From positions 822 through 8,074 of the forward strand of contig DCJV01000062.1 of assembly GCA_002320555.1 (NCBI GenBank): 7,253 bases of DNA. The letters run 5' to 3'. The notes under the pieces were generated by a model, which saw only the letters and a list, made by a program, of their open reading frames with translations, was not told the DNA's origin and ran no database searches. Made by a program: the position numbers and the translations under genes. This DNA is from Ruminococcaceae bacterium UBA1691 (GTDB taxonomy: Bacteria; Bacillota; Clostridia; Oscillospirales; Acutalibacteraceae). Each line of letters opens with the position of its first letter. Position 1 is the first letter of the stretch. Below are positions 5,468 to 7,253 of the stretch, piece by piece.

Positions 5468-7136
5468 CCTCAAAATGCTTCAACGCATCCTTTATCGCTT
5501 CCACTTTCTCCGCCGTTGGATGCTTCCTCGGCTGTTTCAATTCTTCTACCGCATTAGGGGCATCGTACATCGGCAAACCTAAATCTCTTTTTACCTCTGC
5601 AATATATGCGGTATGTACTTTGAAGCCGTATTTAGCTTCTATATACTCCTTTATCATTTTGTAGGTCACTCGCTCTTTGGGCTTGTACTCTTCGGCTCTT
5701 TTAGCGATATTATCAAGCGGAACTTTTCCCTCACCTTCGCCAAACTCAACTTTTACGTTGATATGTCCCTTTGGCTTTTTGTGGGAAAGCAGTACAACCA
5801 TCTCCACATGCCCCGTCCGCGGAAACAGATCCACCGGCGTGACCTCCCGTGCCACGTAGCCCTTTTCTTCAAACAGCTTCAAATCCCGCGCAAGCGTCGC
5901 CGGGTCGCAGGAAACATAGACCACCCGCTCCGGCGCCATTTGTACGATCGTCCCAATCAGCTGCGCCTCGCAGCCCTTGCGCGGTGGGTCGATCACGATC
6001 ACATCCGGCTGGACGCCCTCCTGCGCGAGTTGCCGGGCTGCCGCTGCCGCGTCTCCGCAAAAAAAACGCGCATTCGTTATCCCGTTGAGCGCAGCATTGC
6101 GCTTCGCATCCTCCACCGCCTGAGGCACGATCTCCACGCCGATGACCTGCTTAACTTTTCCTGCCATTGTCAGACCAATCGTCCCCGTGCCGCAGTAGAG
6201 GTCGAGCAGCGTTTCCCTCCCCGTCAGCGCGGCGTATTCCGCTGCCTTTTGGTAGAGCCGCTCCGCCTGAGAGCGGTTGACCTGATAGAAGGATAAGGGG
6301 GAGATGAAAAAGCGCAGGCCGCACAATTCGTCCACGATTCCGTCTTCGCCCCAGAGCGTCTTGCACCTGGGGCCTAAAACGACATTGGTTCGCGCCAAAT
6401 TCATATTCAGGATCAGGCTTTTGAGCGCGGGGACCTCACGCAGCAGCTCTCCAACGAGCTGTTCCGGCGCCGGGATTTCATTGCCGTTGACCACCGCACA
6501 GGCCATCACCTCGCCTGTCGCCTGCGCCTGGCGCAGATAGATATGGCGCAGCAGACCTTTACCCGTTTCCTCGTTGTAAATCGAAACATCATGATCCGCA
6601 ATCCAGCATGAAAACGCCCGCAGCGCTCCCTCAAACGCCGGCGGCTGCAGCCTGCATGCGCGGCAGTCCACAATCCGGTGGCTACGCGGCGCAAAAAAGC
6701 CGATTTTGAGCGACTGCGCCGACCCACCCACGGGAAACTGCGCCTTATTGCGGTATCCATCCGTCTCATCGGCTGCAAGAATCGGCTGCGGTGTGATATT
6801 GAGATGCCCGATCCGGGAGAGTGCGTCCGCCACCTGCTGCTCCTTAAGGCGGCATTCGGCTTCATATGTGATATGCCGCCAGTCGCATCCACCGCACTGC
6901 TGAAAAACGGGGCAGTCCGGCTTGACCCGGTCGGGGGAAGGCGTTACGATCTGATGAATCCGCGCCACAGCATAATTCTTCTTCACCTTGATGATATGCG
7001 CTGTAATTTGATCGCCCTGCGCCGCATTGGCAACGAATACGGCCAAGCCCTTATCGTGCCCGACGCCGCTCCCCTCAGCCGTCACGCCAGTGATGGCCAA
7101 GGGAATCCGATCGTTCTTCTTCAACTGCTTCGGCAT
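5460..7136 (-). CDS. rlmD: 23S rRNA (uracil-C5)-methyltransferase RlmD/RumA family with acquired C-terminal tail
   Basis: A 558-residue enzyme that methylates uracil C5 in 23S rRNA (U1939 type; Firmicute RlmCD versions also modify U747). Order of parts: TRAM domain (about 1-60); iron-sulfur Cys in CPVFQQCGGC (C75, C81, C84) with the fourth in VDCRAC (C161); S-adenosylmethionine motif DLYCGTGTIGL (312-322); DPPRKGCE (383-390); catalytic Cys in YVSCDPATLARDL (C410); and the general-base Glu in RTGHVE (E445). The core ends at about residue 451. A tail of about 100 residues follows, starting HINVKVEFGEGEGKVPLD and containing a helix-turn-helix-like stretch (VTYKMIKEYIEAKYGFKV) and the end DALKHFEVI. 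The tail DNA is much less GC-rich than the body. I recall similar tails on other Clostridia methyltransferases. The start at 7136 is chosen over ATG 7151 because GGAGG sits 8 nt upstream; the longer form has only a distant AAGGG. Confidence 0.95.
   Translation of the reverse strand: MPKQLKKNDRIPLAITGVTAEGSGVGHDKGLAVFVANAAQGDQITAHIIKVKKNYAVARIHQIVTPSPDRVKPDCPVFQQCGGCDWRHITYEAECRLKEQQVADALSRIGHLNITPQPILAADETDGYRNKAQFPVGGSAQSLKIGFFAPRSHRIVDCRACRLQPPAFEGALRAFSCWIADHDVSIYNEETGKGLLRHIYLRQAQATGEVMACAVVNGNEIPAPEQLVGELLREVPALKSLILNMNLARTNVVLGPRCKTLWGEDGIVDELCGLRFFISPLSFYQVNRSQAERLYQKAAEYAALTGRETLLDLYCGTGTIGLTMAGKVKQVIGVEIVPQAVEDAKRNAALNGITNARFFCGDAAAAARQLAQEGVQPDVIVIDPPRKGCEAQLIGTIVQMAPERVVYVSCDPATLARDLKLFEEKGYVAREVTPVDLFPRTGHVEMVVLLSHKKPKGHINVKVEFGEGEGKVPLDNIAKRAEEYKPKERVTYKMIKEYIEAKYGFKVHTAYIAEVKRDLGLPMYDAPNAVEELKQPRKHPTAEKVEAIKDALKHFEVI
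5777..5788 (-). repeat. Inverted repeat TTTCCCACAAAA, copy 2
   Basis: Exact inverted match of 2898-2909, located in rlmD at codons for LSHK, where the catalytic domain ends and the acquired tail begins. It directly abuts the direct-repeat copy at 5788-5810, so both repeat types meet at the same boundary. Confidence 0.35.
5788..5810 (-). repeat. Direct repeat, rlmD-proximal copy (att-like)
   Basis: Codons for HVEMVVLL at the end of the RlmD catalytic domain, matching 2792-2814 at 17 of 23 positions in the same orientation. This copy is under coding constraint because it includes the catalytic Glu codon. It marks the proposed upstream edge of the defence cassette. Confidence 0.45.
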
Positions 7137-7174
7137 GAAAACGCCCTCCATCTATCGGTCTGACCCTTCATACG

Positions 7175-7189
7175 TTCCGCGAACCGGAA
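7175..7189. promoter_or_regulatory. Small palindrome in the rlmD leader
   Basis: TTCCG and CGGAA arms with a five-base loop lie just after the predicted transcription start of rlmD. It could form a 5'-end hairpin or bind a dimeric regulator. Only five base pairs, so the support is slight. Confidence 0.25.
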
Positions 7190-7197
7190 TATGCTTT

Positions 7198-7227
7198 AGT
7201 ATACCACAGGCAGGCTTCCTCCCGCAA
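7198..7227 (-). promoter_or_regulatory. Sigma-A promoter for rlmD
   Basis: The minus strand carries TGGTATACT, an extended -10 (TATACT at 7198-7203), with TTGCGG (7222-7227) 18 nt upstream as a partial -35. Transcription would begin near 7191, giving a leader of about 55 nt before the start at 7136. The remaining DNA to the window edge (7228-7253) holds nothing recognisable. Confidence 0.6.
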
Positions 7228-7253
7228 CGCAAAAACTGCCCATTAGATGGTTC

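Larger units (their letters stand above)
2815..5787 (-). mobile_element. Putative defence cassette integrated at the 3' end of rlmD
   Basis: An AT-rich block of about 3 kb holding the rlmD C-terminal tail, kwaA, kwaB and a DUF1016 nuclease, bounded by an imperfect direct repeat (5788-5810 and 2792-2814). Sampled lines give 27-37% GC inside the kwa/nuclease part, about 43% over 5461-5760, and 65% in the rlmD body. From memory, rumA/rlmD-type genes are known insertion targets of integrative elements in streptococci and clostridia, usually with an in-frame replacement of the gene end. No integrase, transposase, relaxase or excisionase gene is present, so this is either a decayed element, a cassette moved in trans, or one exchanged by homologous recombination. 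Boundaries are inferred. Confidence 0.45.

Noticed and set aside
5613..6296. Plus-strand open frame of 227 codons
   Set aside because: Antisense to rlmD, whose motifs are unambiguous; the composition is that of a shadow frame.
1..7253. CRISPR arrays, tRNA or rRNA genes, insertion sequences
   Set aside because: No regularly spaced repeats, no tRNA-like cloverleaf or rRNA segments, and no transposase or integrase motif was seen on either strand.

Overview
The window looks like the chromosome of a Clostridia-class Firmicute, probably a gut Oscillospiraceae- or Lachnospiraceae-like bacterium. That rests on protein similarity recalled from memory, strong AGGAGG-type ribosome binding sites, sigma-A-like promoter sequences and a moderately GC-rich backbone. 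All supported genes lie on the minus strand, so the window reads right to left.

The backbone genes in order of transcription are rlmD (23S rRNA uracil-C5 methyltransferase, 5460-7136), trmO (tRNA t6A37 methyltransferase, 1938-2681), an SNF-family sodium-dependent transporter (590-1927), a truncated HD-family hydrolase remnant (412-597), and the start of a LURP-one-related (YxjI-like) protein that runs off the left edge (1-356). trmO, the transporter and the remnant are tightly spaced or overlapping and look like one operon.

Between rlmD and trmO sits an AT-rich block of about 3 kb (roughly 2815-5787). It carries a Kiwa anti-phage system (kwaA, a four-helix membrane protein; kwaB, a DUF4868 protein), followed 29 nt later by a DUF1016/YhcG-type PDDEXK nuclease. 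The three genes are co-directional with gaps of 7 and 29 nt and look like one defence operon, with the nuclease as a candidate third component.

The block appears to be inserted at the 3' end of rlmD. (1) RlmD ends in a tail of about 100 residues beyond its catalytic domain. By hand count the DNA for that tail (5461-5760) is about 43% GC, against 65% in a sampled line of the rlmD body and 27-37% in sampled lines of the Kiwa/nuclease genes. (2) On the far side of the block, just before trmO, a small GC-rich pocket (2776-2823) reads GTHAEAVALLEQRA-stop, resembling the normal end of an RlmD protein. (3) It matches the true rlmD junction as an imperfect direct repeat (2792-2814 and 5788-5810; 17 of 23 identical, with a core of 14 of 17). 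The simplest reading is that a defence cassette integrated into the 3' end of rlmD, supplied a replacement C-terminus, and pushed the original 3' end downstream. A perfect extended -10 (TGATATAAT) overlaps the rlmD stop codon and could drive kwaA. No recombinase is visible in the window.

Kiwa itself is a described system. What may be new is the package: a recombinase-free Kiwa plus DUF1016 cassette at an rlmD 3' end, whose replacement tail also carries the cargo promoter.
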